This document shows positions 34,205 through 46,285 of a stretch of 64,000 nt of DNA, piece after piece (the stretch's first letter is position 1; each line of letters opens with the position of its first letter). A program made the position numbers and the translations under genes. The notes beneath the pieces are model-generated. The model worked only from the letters and a program-made list of their open reading frames with translations. It searched no databases and was not told where the DNA came from. This DNA is from Escallonia rubra (lineage: Eukaryota; Streptophyta; Magnoliopsida; Escalloniales; Escalloniaceae), in the NCBI GenBank assembly GCA_033065855.1, contig JAVXUO010000035.1, positions 186,001-250,000 of the forward strand, written 5' to 3'.

Positions 34205-35796
34205 TCAGGGGTTCCCGAGTCCCGGATCTGGATCCTGCTGAACCGGGGCCGGGGCGGCTGGTCCAGCAGTGCCCTGCTCCCTGATCATCCGGCACACACA
34301 CTGTAGCAATGCGCTGGATCTCCTCGTCGTCCAACTGAGGCCGAGGAGCCGGTGTCTGTGGAGGGGCAGCAGGGGGTGAGGACGCTCCTATCACGGCACG
34401 AGGAGTCGTGCTAGGCAGGCCGCGTATGCGGCCTTTCGGCCGATTCACGACCTCCGGCGTATCCAGCCATCGCTTCAACCCCCCAGTACTCGCAGCCGTA
34501 CTAGTGGACGCTGATGGCTGTCCGGACTGCTGCTCCGACGCCCGCAGCTATTCATACGAGGCCTGCAAAAATAGTGGTTTAACGATATGTTAGGGCATTA
34601 ATTAACGAAACAGACATTGAGGATAGAAAGAAAAAACATTAACTTAAATAAATTGACTCACATCGATCCGCCGGGCAATATCTGAAATATAGTCGCCCGC
34701 CTGGTGCGTCTCGTCCTTGTCCTTCTTCCGCACGTGCGTCTGAGTATAGGTCAGAGCTATGACCTCATCCTCCTCTAGATCCGGGTGCTCGACCGCGTTC
34801 ATGTGTCGGACGATGTCGTGTGGCACCGACCCCCCCGTGTGCGTCGGATCTCTGTTCTGTCTGTTCTCAGCCCCGCTCTTACTCTTGGCGTCCCAACCTG
34901 GATCCGCAGCCCACCGATCTATCATCTCCCCCCATACACGGTGAGATATCCAATGTGGGGGATATTTCGTCATGTCCGTCATCGGGGCACCCGCGGGCAG
35001 CGCCTTCTTCGCCCGGTCCCGTGCATCGTGGAGCCATCGGCGGTAATTCTTGCCGATGTAGGCAAAGAAAGCCTGCTGCCCCAGTACCTGCTGCTCAGGC
35101 GTGTCAAACGTGAACCCCTCCTGTAATGCATTCAATAACACAAATTAACAACATAAAACAAACTGTAATTTAACATTTACTAACGCTGAAAAAAATACTT
35201 CACCGTACCAGCCACTCCTCCCATAGGGCCTCCCTCGCAGCGGCATCCCAGTCCTTCCAGTACAGGCGTGGCTCGAAGAATCGGCCCTTCACAAGAACGC
35301 CGATCTTCGTCCTCGCCATATTCTCCAGGATCCTGCCAAAGAAGTAATTAAATTAATTAATACAGTTCAAATATAAATTAACACCCAAAAATTTTAAACA
35401 TAAGGCATGAGGTGATATTTTTAGTACTTACAGGCCCTCCTGCGTGAGCGTAACTCTCTGTTTACGCTGGGGGTCGATGCGTACCCCGCGTGTCGGACCA
35501 CGGCCTCGTCGAGATCCTACAAAACACAGACATTAATACAGTTCAAATATAAGGCTAGCAAAAATGTATGAAACACCGTTATCAACTATACCTGAGGTAG
35601 AACCTACGGAAGATGGAGACGGCTGGGGCTGGGCCCCCGATGGCTGTCCGCGATCACTCTGTGCCTCGTCATCAGTAGGCAATGACGAGGTGGGACTAAC
35701 CGGGGAGGAAGCAGCTCGGCGTCCAGCCCGGCCACGAATAGCCCGTATCCTATCCATATCTGACTTCATATAGATTATATACAAAGACATTAACAC
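34205..35796 (-). pseudogene. TNPA-type gene (Transposase_24, PF03004-like), CACTA-2, nonsense plus frameshift
   Basis: Five exons with good splice sites and matching phase: 35796-35592, 35516-35432, 35332-35209, 35120-34662, and from 34562 on. The first exon is Ser/Pro-rich (MDRIRAIRGRAGRRAASSP). Exons 3 and 4 carry the family core: WKDWDAAAREALWEEW, FFAYIGKNYRRWLHDARDRA, PPHWISHRVWGEM, THTGGSVPHD and THVRKKDKDETH. TNPA-type proteins bind the subterminal repeats and bring the ends together. In exon 5 the fifth codon is TAG (34550-34548) where CACTA-1 has a His codon. About 70 codons later a 2-nt change in a GTGTGTG run shifts the frame. The start codon choice is uncertain. A product of about 295 residues ending in exon 5 would keep most of the core. 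Confidence 0.75.
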
Positions 35797-35935
35797 GTGA
35801 AAAACAATAATTTAGGCATAAATCATCATCGGCACTATATATATATATATATGAACGGATGTGCAAAAACACATCAATAAACACCAAGTTCTAAAATGTT
35901 ACTACATTTTTCCCGTGATGTTACAACATTACAAG

Positions 35936-38900
35936 TCAATCATTTTCAGTTTGCGAATCATCTTCATCACTATCCTCGTCGCCCTCTTCTTCGTGGGACT
36001 CGTCGTCCTCTTCATCTTCTAATTCATCCTCTTCATCAGTAGACTCGGTCACATCATCTCCAACACTTTCAACATCTTCCGCGTCATCATCTACGACTTC
36101 TTCTCCCACAAGAAGTGTTGTTGGAAGAGGAAGATCGTCCTCCTCGTTGTTGACCTCAACAGGGAACAAGACACGTGGTTGGTCGGCTTGAAAGGAGTCT
36201 AGCTCACTGTCATATGTCACGGGCAATTTCTTGGACTTGATAGTTGTATACCAATGAGATTTGGGATTGGCGACGTCCTCCGCGTAAAAGACTTGTACAG
36301 CTTGACTAGCAAACACAAAGGGCTCGTCTGATGCAAGTCTTGACTTGACATTGACATCTACAATCCCTTGAGAGCTAACACGGATTCCTCTGCTGCATGT
36401 GACATCGAACCACGTACACTTGAACATTACCAGGCGGTTTTGGGAACCCAGATATGTTAGCTCAACAATCTCATCTAGCTCTCCGTAAAAATCCATGCAA
36501 TTCTCGGCATAACAGTCGCCGTTGACCAAGACTCCACTGTTTTGGGTTTGTTTTGTTCGGTCATCATCTTTTACGTTAAACCTAAACCCGTTGATGATAT
36601 AGCCTCCGTAACAGGATGTTTGTTTGTTAGGGCCTTCGGCTAGTAATTTCAAGCAGGAGGCCACTGGTCTATCCATTGACTGAACCTATTGTAGATGACG
36701 GTAAAAATTAAGGATAAATCAGTATACTAATTGGCCACAGAACTGTATATAACACATAATATAATTTCGTTAAATAATCTTACACGGATTTTGAACCACT
36801 GTACAAATTGTGATTTCCGGTGAGATTCAAGTCCAGCGGGATCAGTGATTAAAGATTCCGCATCGAACTCACTGCAAACCAATATGCATTTAACTCGCTT
36901 AACACACACTTTCAATTATGTACAACAATGTAAGTGAATTAAGACTTTAACTTACTCAACGAATGCCGAAACTTCATCGCAATTTAGAAGGGCATATATT
37001 GTTGCAGCACTGTACTCTTCATCTGTTAGCCATCGAGTATACGTTCGGCCGAACGGACTACCTGACTGCTTGAATATTGACAATTGCCCTTCCAAATTTG
37101 TGCTTGCTCCGGGATCATTTCGGCCTAGTTGATTTAACCTTGTACCAACATCCGAACCGAAATATTGACTACAAAAGTTTACAAGTTCTTCCATTACGTA
37201 AGCCTCCGCAATTGAGCCCTCAACCCGAGCCTTATTACGGACTTTTTTCTTTAAATGGAACATGAACCTAGAAGTTTAGGGAATCGAGTTAGGTGGAATA
37301 TCAATGATAACAGATGTCGCATTAAGTGTAAACGAACAACTGTAACAATTTAAGGATTACCTCTCGAAGGGATACATCCACCGATATTGCACGGGTCCAC
37401 CCATCTTAGCTTCATATGCCAAGTGAACAGGCAGATGCTCCATTGAATCAAAGAACGAAGGTGGGAAGATTTTCTCCAGCTTGCAAATCGTCACCACAAT
37501 GTTCTTCTCAAGCACTTCCATGTTACTCACCCGGATCGTAGAAGAGCATATATCTCGAAAGAAATGAGATAATTCAGTCAAAGTCTCGCAAACAACCCGT
37601 GGCAACAGTCCCCGGAAGGCAATAGGAATGAATCTCTCCATGAATACGTGGCAGTCGTGACTCTTCATCCCTTGGAACTTGCATTCCGATACATTGCAAC
37701 AACGAGATATGTTGGACGCAAACCCATCCGGAAGCTTCAAATTCTTAACCCACTGACAGACCTTCTCCACTTGTTTCTTGTCTAGACAGTAAGGTGCTTT
37801 CGGAAGTATGGTCCTCCCACTGACTGTCCGAGGATGCAATTCACGGCGTACACCCAACTGTTGTAGATCCCTTCTCGCTTTAAGGTGATCTTTCGATTTG
37901 CCCTTGAAATTCATCACTGTGTTGAACACATTATCAAAAACGTTCTTCTCAATATGCATCACATCCATGTTGTTTCGGATAACGAGCGTCCTCCAGTAGG
38001 CTAACTCCCAGAAGATACAAAATTTTCTCCAGTTGTGCTCTTTCCCGAACCCTGCAATCTTCTGATCTGGCACACCCTTACCGTGTGGTATGTCAGTATC
38101 AAGTGCCTCCAGGTGTGAGAGTACTTCTTCACCAGATGGGTAGTCCAGCGTGACAACCTCACGCTCGATTGTCCCGTCAAATTTATCCTTCTGCCTACGA
38201 AACTGATGGCCCGGTGGCAAAAGCTTACGGTGACATCCGAACCACGAGGCCTTTCCGCCGTGCTTTAACGTATGACCGGGGTTCACGCCCATACAAGCAG
38301 GGCATGCTAGCTTCCCATGTGTGCTCCAGCCACACGTCATTCCCAATGCGGGGAAATCATGTATAGTCCACATCAAAGCAGCCCTCATCTGAAAATTTTG
38401 TTTAAGGGATGCATCATATGTTTCGACTCCATGATTCCATAACTGTTTTAACTCATCAATCAACGGCCTTAAATACACATCTATGTCCTTACCGGGACTC
38501 TTCGGCCCCGGAATAAGCAACGACAAGAACATATACGGCTTCTTCATGCACATGCCTGGTGGAAGGTTGTAAGGGACAATAATAACAGGCCAACAGGAGT
38601 AAGGCGTGGTAGACTGACCGAAAGGGTTGAACCCATCGGTTGCCAGACCAAGTCTAACATTCCGAACTTCCTGAGCAAAAACTGGATGCCTGCGGTCAAA
38701 CTCCTTCCACGCCTCTCCATCAGCTGGGTGTGTCAGCACATCGGCATCGTTGCTGCGAGTCTCACGGTGAGCCCTCATATGTTCAGCCGTACTGGAGGAG
38801 TAGTACATTCTCTGAAGCCGTGGTGTGACCGGGAAATATCGCAATATCTTCCATGCAATGTTTTTCTTCTTCCCTTTGTCCGGTTTGTACCTCGAATGAT

Positions 38901-39594
38901 CACACACTGGACATAATGACAAATCCTTATTCTCTTTCCAGAATAATACACAATCGTTATTGCACGCATCTATCCGGTCATAGCTCAACCCAAGTTTCCT
39001 CATCATCTTCTTCGCGTCATAGTACGACGGCGGTAGCTTTTCACTTTCGGGCAGTATTTCTTTGATGAAGGTAACAAACTCGTTAAAACCTTTCTCACTC
39101 AGCCCGTGGTCTGATTTCAACTGTAATAACCTACTAACCGCAGACAGCCGTGTGTGTTTCGGAGCTCCATCCCACAGCGGCTCTTCCGCAGCTCTCAACA
39201 ACTCATAAAACTGATGAGCCCCCTCGTTCGGCGGTTGTGGCCTGTCGTTACCCCAGTCAACATTAGCATGCCCAGCATCCATAATCATATCTCGGAAATC
39301 ATATCGTGCCTCCTCCCTAACTTCAGTTTGACTAGCCAGGTTGGACGACAATACTATCGTTTCCCCGTGCTGCGTCCACCTTGTGTATCCACCCATAAAA
39401 CCGTACCGACGAAGATGCCATTTTACTTCAATTCTTTTTCTCCAGTGCAACAACTCACATCTACCGCACGGGCACCTTATCTTATCAAGGTCAACATGTG
39501 CAGGATGCGCATAAGCGAAGTCGAGAAATTCGTCAACGCGACACTCAAAATCTTCAGCATTCTTCCTTTTCATCCAACTTCGATCGACTGACAT
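35936..39594 (-). CDS. TNPD-type CACTA transposase, four exons, open reading frame
   Basis: The catalytic transposase of the element. Exons 39594-37361, 37267-36956, 36871-36784 and 36685-35936 have GT-AG borders and join in phase to 1127 codons plus stop. Residues 1-80 are the transposase-associated domain with CPCGRC (41-46) and nearby His residues. Residues 280-440 are Transposase_21 (TNP2 type) with LGLATDGFNPFG (Asp320), DIDVYLRPLIDELKQLW and ACPACMG. NNMDVMHIEKNVFDN follows. A DUF4218 region (GMKSHDCHVFMERFIPIAFR) crosses into exon 2, and a DUF4216 region fills exon 4. The C-terminal 60 residues are almost all Asp and Glu. No stop or frameshift was found, in contrast to CACTA-1. The start is the first ATG, which CACTA-1 also keeps. 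Expression is not shown. Confidence 0.85.
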
Positions 39595-39740
39595 GACGAC
39601 TGAATTATCGTACTGTATACCACCTTCAATAATGACCAGTGATTAGGCATTGCCGATGTAAATATCAATGCATGAATGTTACAACATGTCTACATATTTC
39701 CCCTCCACTCTTGAACAGGTAGTGGTCCTATCCCATTCAG

Positions 39741-40007
39741 AAAAGCACATGTTTATAAAACAGTGAATAACTCATGCTTAGTCCGATGTCTGTGGAAAAT
39801 TCGGCAGCACCTCCCCGCATTTCTCCAAGTACACCACATCGATTAGGTGTTCTAACATTCATCTAACCTTGCTCAGGAAGGTTTGACGGATGTTAGAACA
39901 CCAGATCTGTATGCACCCGGAGAAACACACGAGAACGTGTACCAAATATCCACGACATAGAACATAAAGCATGAGTCAAAATACTGTTTTATAAACAATT
40001 AGCTTTT
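39741..40007. repeat. Long imperfect palindrome upstream of TNPD in CACTA-2
   Basis: Equivalent of 27321-27590, with inner arms GGTGTTCTAACATTC (39846-39860) and GGATGTTAGAACACC (39888-39902) and outer arms around TGTTTATAAAACAGTG. It ends 147 bp from the TNPD ATG, almost the same spacing as in CACTA-1. Confidence 0.8.
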
Positions 40008-40329
40008 CCAAACTGTCCAAACTGGACATCCAAAGGCTCATTACAAGGCATTACTTTGTAATGAGTACCTTTGAACGGGAACTAGGGGTTTCTATGCATG
40101 CATGTGAACAAATTGATAAGATATGCAAGAATCTTTCCGAAATATCAAAACTGCAGAATGATCGTTGCATATGTTATCAATTCCACATTAAATAGAACTC
40201 GTTGGCAACGAGTTGAACCATCTCGTTGCCAATGGACTTCTCAAAACAACAATTAATATAAAGAAGGCAGGGTTTGTAAACAACGAGTAATTGAACCATC
40301 TCTGGGCAACATGGAGTAATTATGGGATG

Positions 40330-41190
40330 TACAAGGGCTAATTAGGGCTAATTAGGGCTAACTGGGTTATTAGGGTTAATTACGATTATTAATTATAGCT
40401 GATTAGAGTTGATTAGGACTAATTAGGGTTATTTAGTCCTAATTAGGGTTTAATTGTGCCGAGTAGTGATGATTAGTCCTAATTAGGGCTAATTGAGCTT
40501 AATTGGGTTATGTTAGGGCTAATTAATGTTAATGAGGGATAGTTTCGGATGATTATAGCTGACTAGGGTTGATTAGGACTAATTAGAGTTATGTAGTCCT
40601 AATTAGGGTTTAATTGTGCCGAGTAGTGTTGATTAGTCCTAATTAGGGCTAATTAGGCTTAATTGGGTTATGTTAGGGCTAATTAATGTTAATGAGGGCT
40701 AGTTTCGGATAATTATAGCTAATTAGGGTTGATTATGACTAATTAGGGTTTAATTGTGACGAGTAGTGATGATTAGTCCTAATTAGGGCTAATTAGGCTT
40801 AATTGGGTTATGTTAGAGCTAATTAATGTTAATGAGGGCTAGTTTCGAATAATTATAGCTAATTAGGGTTGATTAGGACTAATTAGGGTTATTTAGTCCT
40901 AATTAGGGTTTTGATGGTGCCGAGTAGTGTTGATTAGTCCTAACTAGCGCTAATTAGGCGTAATTGGGTTATGTTAGTGCAAATTATGACTAATTAGGCT
41001 AACTACAATCAATATGCGCATAATTGGGTTCATTTGGGCTAATTTGAGGTAATTACAGCTAATTTGAATTTCATCAGGTTCTTAGGGTTAATTAAAACTA
41101 ATTAGGCTCGTTAGAGCTAATTAGGGTTAATTGATTTACTAAAATATTGTTAATCAGGACTAATTAGGGCTAATTATAGCCAGCGCTGGA
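40330..41190 (-). repeat. Telomere-like CTAATTAGGG minisatellite in CACTA-2
   Basis: A degenerate array of GGGCTAATTAGG, GGTTGATTAGGACTAATTAG and similar words. Within it a larger unit (GTGCCGAGTAGTG followed by GATTAGTCCTAATTAGGGC) recurs several times at roughly 150-180 bp. It is the inverted counterpart of 26200-27000. Confidence 0.8.
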
Positions 41191-41330
41191 GCCACGATTA
41201 GATTCCAGGGGGTGCATGCTAAAAATGTCGCATTAACCTAACTAACCTAAATTTAATGCACATTCAACAACCTCAATTCCGACACCTCATATAGGGTGTC
41301 GATATGGTGTCCGATACGTGTCTGACACCT

Positions 41331-41420
41331 CCGGACACGTGTCCGACACATACCGACACGTGTCCGACACATACCGACACGTGTCCGACACCTCCGGACA
41401 CGTGTCCGACGCCCACCGAC
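41331..41420. repeat. 21-bp tandem array with GGACACGTGTCC palindrome
   Basis: ACACGTGTCC occurs at exact 21-bp steps (41335, 41356, 41377, 41398). Each copy contains CACGTG, the G-box core, in a 10- to 12-bp palindrome. Frames remain open on both strands because 21 is a multiple of three; no protein is proposed. Confidence 0.85.
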
Positions 41421-41879
41421 ACGCACCTCCAGACACATCGGCATACGTTAATTTGTTTTCTAAATGTCGGACACCGTCGATCAGACGTGGTGTCCGTGTC
41501 TGCGCTAACTAACAGGTATCTCAATCCAATTGGGTCCCATCCTCCGTCAACAATCTCAATTCTCAATTCTCAATTCTCAAATGCTCAATGCAATAAAAAT
41601 TAACAAAAATCACACATTCAATCCAATTGGGTCCCATCCTCCGTCAATAATCTCAATATCTCAAATGCTCAATGCACAATTAACAATCTAAAATCATCAA
41701 TTAACAACCTAAAATCATCAATTAATAATCGCAATTACTTCAAATGCACAGCTAATAACCTAAAATCATCGATCAATAATCACAATTCTAAAACGCACAA
41801 TTAACAACCTAAAATTATCAAACAAATGATCAATGTTCAAATGGGAAAAAAATGTTCAAAATTCACATATCCGATGCGC

Positions 41880-42321
41880 TTGAATTATTTCAATTTAGGG
41901 TTCGGTTGGATTAGGGCATTCAATTTGGGGTTCAATTAGGGTTCGGTTAGATTGGGGCAATCAATTTAGGGTTTAATTAGGGGTTCAATTAGTTTAATTT
42001 AGGATTCGATTCAATTAGGGCATTCAATTTAGGGTTCAATTACTTCAATTTAGGGTTCAATTACTTCAATTTAGGGTTCAATTAGGGGATTCTATTGATT
42101 CAATTTAGGGTTCGGTTGATTTGAGGCATTCAATTTAGGGTTCAATTAGTTCAATTTAGGGTTCGGTTGGATTAGGGCATTCAATTTAGGGTTCAATTAG
42201 GGTTCGGTTAGATTGGGGCAATCAATTTAGGGTTTAATTAGGGGTTCAATTAGTTTAATTTAGGGTTCGATTCAATTGGGGTTTAGGGTTTAGGGTTTAG
42301 GGTTTAGGGTTTAGGGTTTAG
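41880..42321 (-). repeat. TTCAATTTAGGG array ending in a TTTAGGG tract
   Basis: A degenerate array of CAATTTAGGGTTCAATTAGG words includes a block repeated about 263 bp apart (near 41897 and 42160). It ends in five perfect TTTAGGG units plus a partial one at 42282-42321, the plant telomere repeat. Confidence 0.85.
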
Positions 42322-43687
42322 AAAAAAATGAACATGTCCACTCCTTTTGTGGAGTAACTCAGTACAGTTATGGACATGATGCTTTAGGCACCCGTCGTTC
42401 GATTTTTCTCTTTTGGTCTTTTTGGTTTGTTGCGTCCTCACTGCCAAGAAATAGCATTTGCTCTATACTTGGAGTATCCCTTCATTGACATTAACAGATC
42501 ACTCTAATGGGGATTTCAGGCACCGACGTGGATGCACAGAAATCGAGACACGTGGCATCGAAGGGGACATGTGTCTAGAATTTGTGTTGGTGGGGACAGG
42601 TGTTTAGAATTTGGGTGAGTGGTCGACAACAGTTTTGTATTTTGATTGGTTGTGCTTTTAGGCTATATTTTGTTTTAGTTTAATATTTTTCTTATTTTAG
42701 GTGATTTTGATTTTGTATTTAGCTGGTTAATGATTATTCATAAAAAAAATTAAATATAAGGAAAAACATCTACTTATAGGATTTCATAGCTTAGTTTGTT
42801 TTATTTTGTCACTTTTGTTGTCGGCTTTTATTTTATTGTTATTCCTATCGGATGGAGATCGACGTCGCCCGTGACCGTGAATCTTTACTTGCCTATCGAA
42901 GTATGTTGTAACCCCCCACCCCAAACACCCAAAACCAACCCCAAGCCACTGATGACAACCACCAAGAGAAAAACAGGAACTGCATTAGGCGGTATCTAGA
43001 GTTGCCCATATTAAATCGTAAATCACAATCACAGCAGCAACACGATGTTTCTGTGTTGTAAATACTCCACAAACTATTACTAGGGTATAGCAATGGCTTT
43101 TACTTGTACCTCCACCGCCTCCCCTGTTTCTCGCTATAAGCCCAAAGTCTATGAGCAAGAATTGCAGGGAAGAGTTACACCTAAAGGTGAATGCAGTAAT
43201 GTATGGCCAAAATTCATGAGTTAATCTTATCAATCTACTTTCCAAACTTCGACTGAATTGATCACTTAAACTAAATTGATCACGTCGGCAGGTGAACAAA
43301 TCACTAAACACGAACACTAAACCCTGAAGCAAACGCATTCATAGAATACTAAATCCAATAATGTGATGCCCTAACTCTGATACAACACATTCATAAAAAA
43401 GAAGTTCAACCACAAACTCCGGATCTATTAAGTTCTAGTTCGATTATTATTGAACGGAAAAGCAATCTCACTTCAAGCGAAAAGTAGGACGGGTGCCAAC
43501 ATTACCAGTCATTCAAGTTCCATCCATCAATACCTCCGGGCGAACTGGTCTAGAAACCTTCCAGAAGGACACTCCATTGCAACATGCCCTATTCCCCCAC
43601 AGTTGTGACAGATCATCATAGCATTGTCTATATATACTGGATAAAAAGACTTAAGGCAAGCATGAAGAGAATAAGTTCAAGGCTCAC
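42322..43687 (-). other. CACTA-2 5' region, no gene recognised
   Basis: Presumed intron of the leader transcript. Scattered open frames show no family features. Confidence 0.45.
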
Positions 43688-43840
43688 CTTGCAAGGTTTT
43701 TGAAGATGGGCGGCGCGGCAGTGGTGGCGGTGGTCCTTCGGTTTTGAAGATGGGCGGCAGTGGCGGTGGCAGGCTCTATTCCGTCCGGGGCTAGGTTGAC
43801 GGGGATGGCGACAGAAGGAATATCGCCGGTGAGAGAGAGA

Positions 43841-43885
<45 letters not shown>

Positions 43886-43924
43886 GGGAGAAAGAAAAGA
43901 AAGGGGATCTGATCTTTTTAAGTT
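43688..43924 (-). other. Probable 5' untranslated exon of CACTA-2 with (GA)n tract
   Basis: On the minus strand a CT-rich run (43825-43884 is GA on the plus strand) is followed by CCGCCACC-rich sequence containing ATCTTCAAAACC and then a donor (AAG|GTGAGC). CACTA-3 has the same CT run and ATCTTCAAAACC word in the same order. Confidence 0.5.
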
Positions 43925-44136
43925 CTTTACCGACGGAACACACCCGTCGGTTAAAGTCCGTCGGTAAAACCCTACTTTCACCGACGGGTATTGTTACCGA
44001 CGGAATTATTCCGTCGTTAAATAGTTTTACCGACGGACTTTTACCGACGGTTATTTCCGTCTCTGAAACGATTTTTAGCGACGGAATTTGGTCCGTCGCT
44101 AAAAGTCCGTCGCTAATTCCCTCTTTTCTTGTAGTG
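43925..44136 (-). repeat. 5' subterminal array of CACTA-2
   Basis: Contains GACGGA words of two subtypes, ACCGACGG and AGCGACGG, mixed, ending CTTGTAGTG. The ACCGACGG subtype is concentrated at 5' ends here and in CACTA-3. Confidence 0.8.
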
Positions 44137-44139
44137 CAA

Positions 44140-45005
44140 CCTACTTCAGCTTAGGAGACATTGACGACAAGGGGTACTGGGGATGATAGAACCAAGAGAC
44201 CAATGGGTTGAATATGTTTTGTAGTTTCCAGAATTCTTTTTGTTATTGAATATGGCTTCTTGGTTGTTTGCTCTATCTCATAAATTAGATAGGTCTATAT
44301 ATGCATATGCCTTCTTCTTCTTTTTTTTTGTTCTTTTTTTGTGGCGTGTGACATTTAGGTTTTTGCATACGCATGCAAATAGTATTTTTGTTCTTACAAC
44401 ACTGTCTGTACTCCATGTCTCTGTAGAAAGTCCTATATGGTGCATGACCATAGAGTCGCACTTTATTTTTGCTTCAAAAACTTGAAAATATATTTTGGCT
44501 ATTCATTGGGGCTTAGAATGAGAAATAATTTCACGCCACCAACAATGTGCTAGACCAAAGCCATGAAATAATTCAGAGCCAAAATAATATGCTCTTCGTC
44601 CTTAAATAAGTGATCAAATTTTCTTTTTGGAGTGTTTCGAAATATTACTCAGTTTTCATTTTAGGATAAAAAGTTTATGTGCTCTTCCATCTTTAACCTT
44701 TTCTAAATCAACTACATTAATTGACATGTCATTATTTTCTCTCTCTGAACAAGGACCATCACTTTCTTCTCTCTTCTCCCACTTCGACCCACCATAACTG
44801 CCACGTCCCTCCACCACTTTCCGGTCCAACTTCGGTCCCCCTTCACGCTTACTTCTTTCACTAACTCGGCCATAATCACCGTTAATTTCCAACCACCATC
44901 AACCTTCGTTCTACACTCCTACGCCATAGATCTGTCACGATCCAAAGCCATCCGATGTATACCTTGTTGCCAGGAACTTTAGTATCGGATCTGGGTTGCT
45001 AGGCC
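44140..45005. other. No gene seen
   Basis: AT-rich DNA between CACTA-2 and the copia element. One frame at 44656-44892 (-) is rich in Arg, Glu and Gly without family features. Confidence 0.5.
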
Positions 45006-45729
45006 TGTTGGAAAAAATTGTCGGGAAATAGAAACGAGGAAGGCTTTGAGGCGTATCTAAAGACACTTTCTTTAAAATATTATTTGCGTCCACTCAAGAT
45101 ATAGTTTACTAACGGGTTGCAGACAAATTAAATTCGTTCCTAGGATACAACAAAGCCTGAGAAAAACTGTGATTAACAAAGATCTCCAGAAATCTTAGTG
45201 AAATAATTATAGATAGACTTTGGGAGATTACGAGAGTATTCTGAATACTTTAAATTAAAATGTTTTTCTGTATATTTAGAACTGAATTGCCTGGAGTGGT
45301 ATTTATATGGATACACAACCAAGCACCTTCTGGAGATCACATGGAAAAGGACGAGATGCCTCTTTCCAGAATTCATCACAACGGTATGAACCTTTGTGAA
45401 TCGTTACCGTTAATAATTTCAAAATGCATTCACCGTTTCTCTTTTCCAATGGCGCCTCTACATTTCAAATGAAGTGGCAAATGCCACCGCTTCATGAAGT
45501 GGCCTGCCGCTTCACATTGAATTTGAAAGATGCTGTAGTTTTCACTTTGCAGAAGACACATGCACCACTTCAGGAAGTGGCCTGCGTCTTCAATCAAATG
45601 AAGGCTTTTCTCCTGTCAAGTGATGGTTGTTTCTCCAATACAAAAGAAGGCAATCGATTTGAGGTTAATCAAATACCCATGTTAATTAAATAATAAAAAA
45701 CCCATGAGATTTAAGATTAAATCTCAACA
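45006..45729 (-). repeat. 3' LTR of the second copia element
   Basis: On the minus strand it begins TGTTGAGAT and ends TTTTCCAACA, next to a polypurine tract AAAGTGGGAGAT (45741-45730). A TATAAATA box lies at 45307-45300 and is kept in the other LTR. Confidence 0.88.
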
Positions 45730-45741
45730 ATCTCCCACTTT

Positions 45742-46285
45742 GACTATTTAATTGCAAATCTCCTCAAAATCTACTACTCGATCTTATTATGTTTTCAAGA
45801 AAGTGTTTTTCAACTTAAACCTTCCTTAATATAAATAACTCAAAGTTTTATCAAAGTCCTTGGTCGTCAGACCTTAAACCAAGCACTCTAGAGATAATTC
45901 CAGAATTACCATGCGCATAACATTATCTTGTTTCGGAAACGAATGATATAAACTCGCTCAGCACTTTTATGGCCATGTGCTCAATCCTGGATTCATGAAC
46001 ACTATCGAGAGTAAACCCAAATAACTCTCTTAAGAAGCAACACCACTTCTACGTTCGTATAGGTGAAGTTCTCTTGCGTGTCCGTTACTAAGAACGCATT
46101 TCAAATACTTCATTAAGAGATGTACTCAACCTCTTTTAGCGTAACATAATGCACTAAATTATTCATTATTCTAGAGAAACACGCAAAATTAGTGCTAACA
46201 GTGACATTCAATAACTTGTTCTTACCCATTAAAACTCAGGGACTAGCTTTGGACTAGTAGTGAGTTGGGTTACCATTATTGGTGA
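45742..46285 (-). other. 3' noncoding region of the second copia element
   Basis: Lies between the RNase H stop and the polypurine tract. No coding potential is visible. Confidence 0.5.

Larger units (their letters stand above)
33561..44136 (-). mobile_element. CACTA-2, CACTA transposon with open TNPD gene
   Basis: The ends are CACTACAAGAAAACA (33561) and TTTTCTTGTAGTG (to 44136), flanked by the target duplication CAA at 33558-33560 and 44137-44139. Subterminal arrays of TTTTAGCGACGGA words occupy 33580-33960 and 43925-44120. Transcription is on the minus strand: a leader exon near 43690-43920, a long repeat-rich first intron, TNPD (39594-35936) and TNPA (35796 to about 34205). At 10.6 kb it is the largest CACTA here and the likely parental type. 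Its TNPA frame is broken. Confidence 0.93.

Noticed and set aside
35564..35773. Plus-strand frames across the CACTA-2 transposase and TNPA exons (also 38169-39591)
   Set aside because: Antisense shadows of well-supported minus-strand exons.
41253..41603. Cys/Thr/His repeat proteins (DTCPTHTDTCPT-like)
   Set aside because: Six-frame translation of the 21-bp DNA repeat.
43628..43981. 117-residue minus-strand frame with a long Ser-Leu repeat (also 53580-53966)
   Set aside because: Leader exon CT repeat translated; the frame covers the subterminal array and is not conserved between elements.
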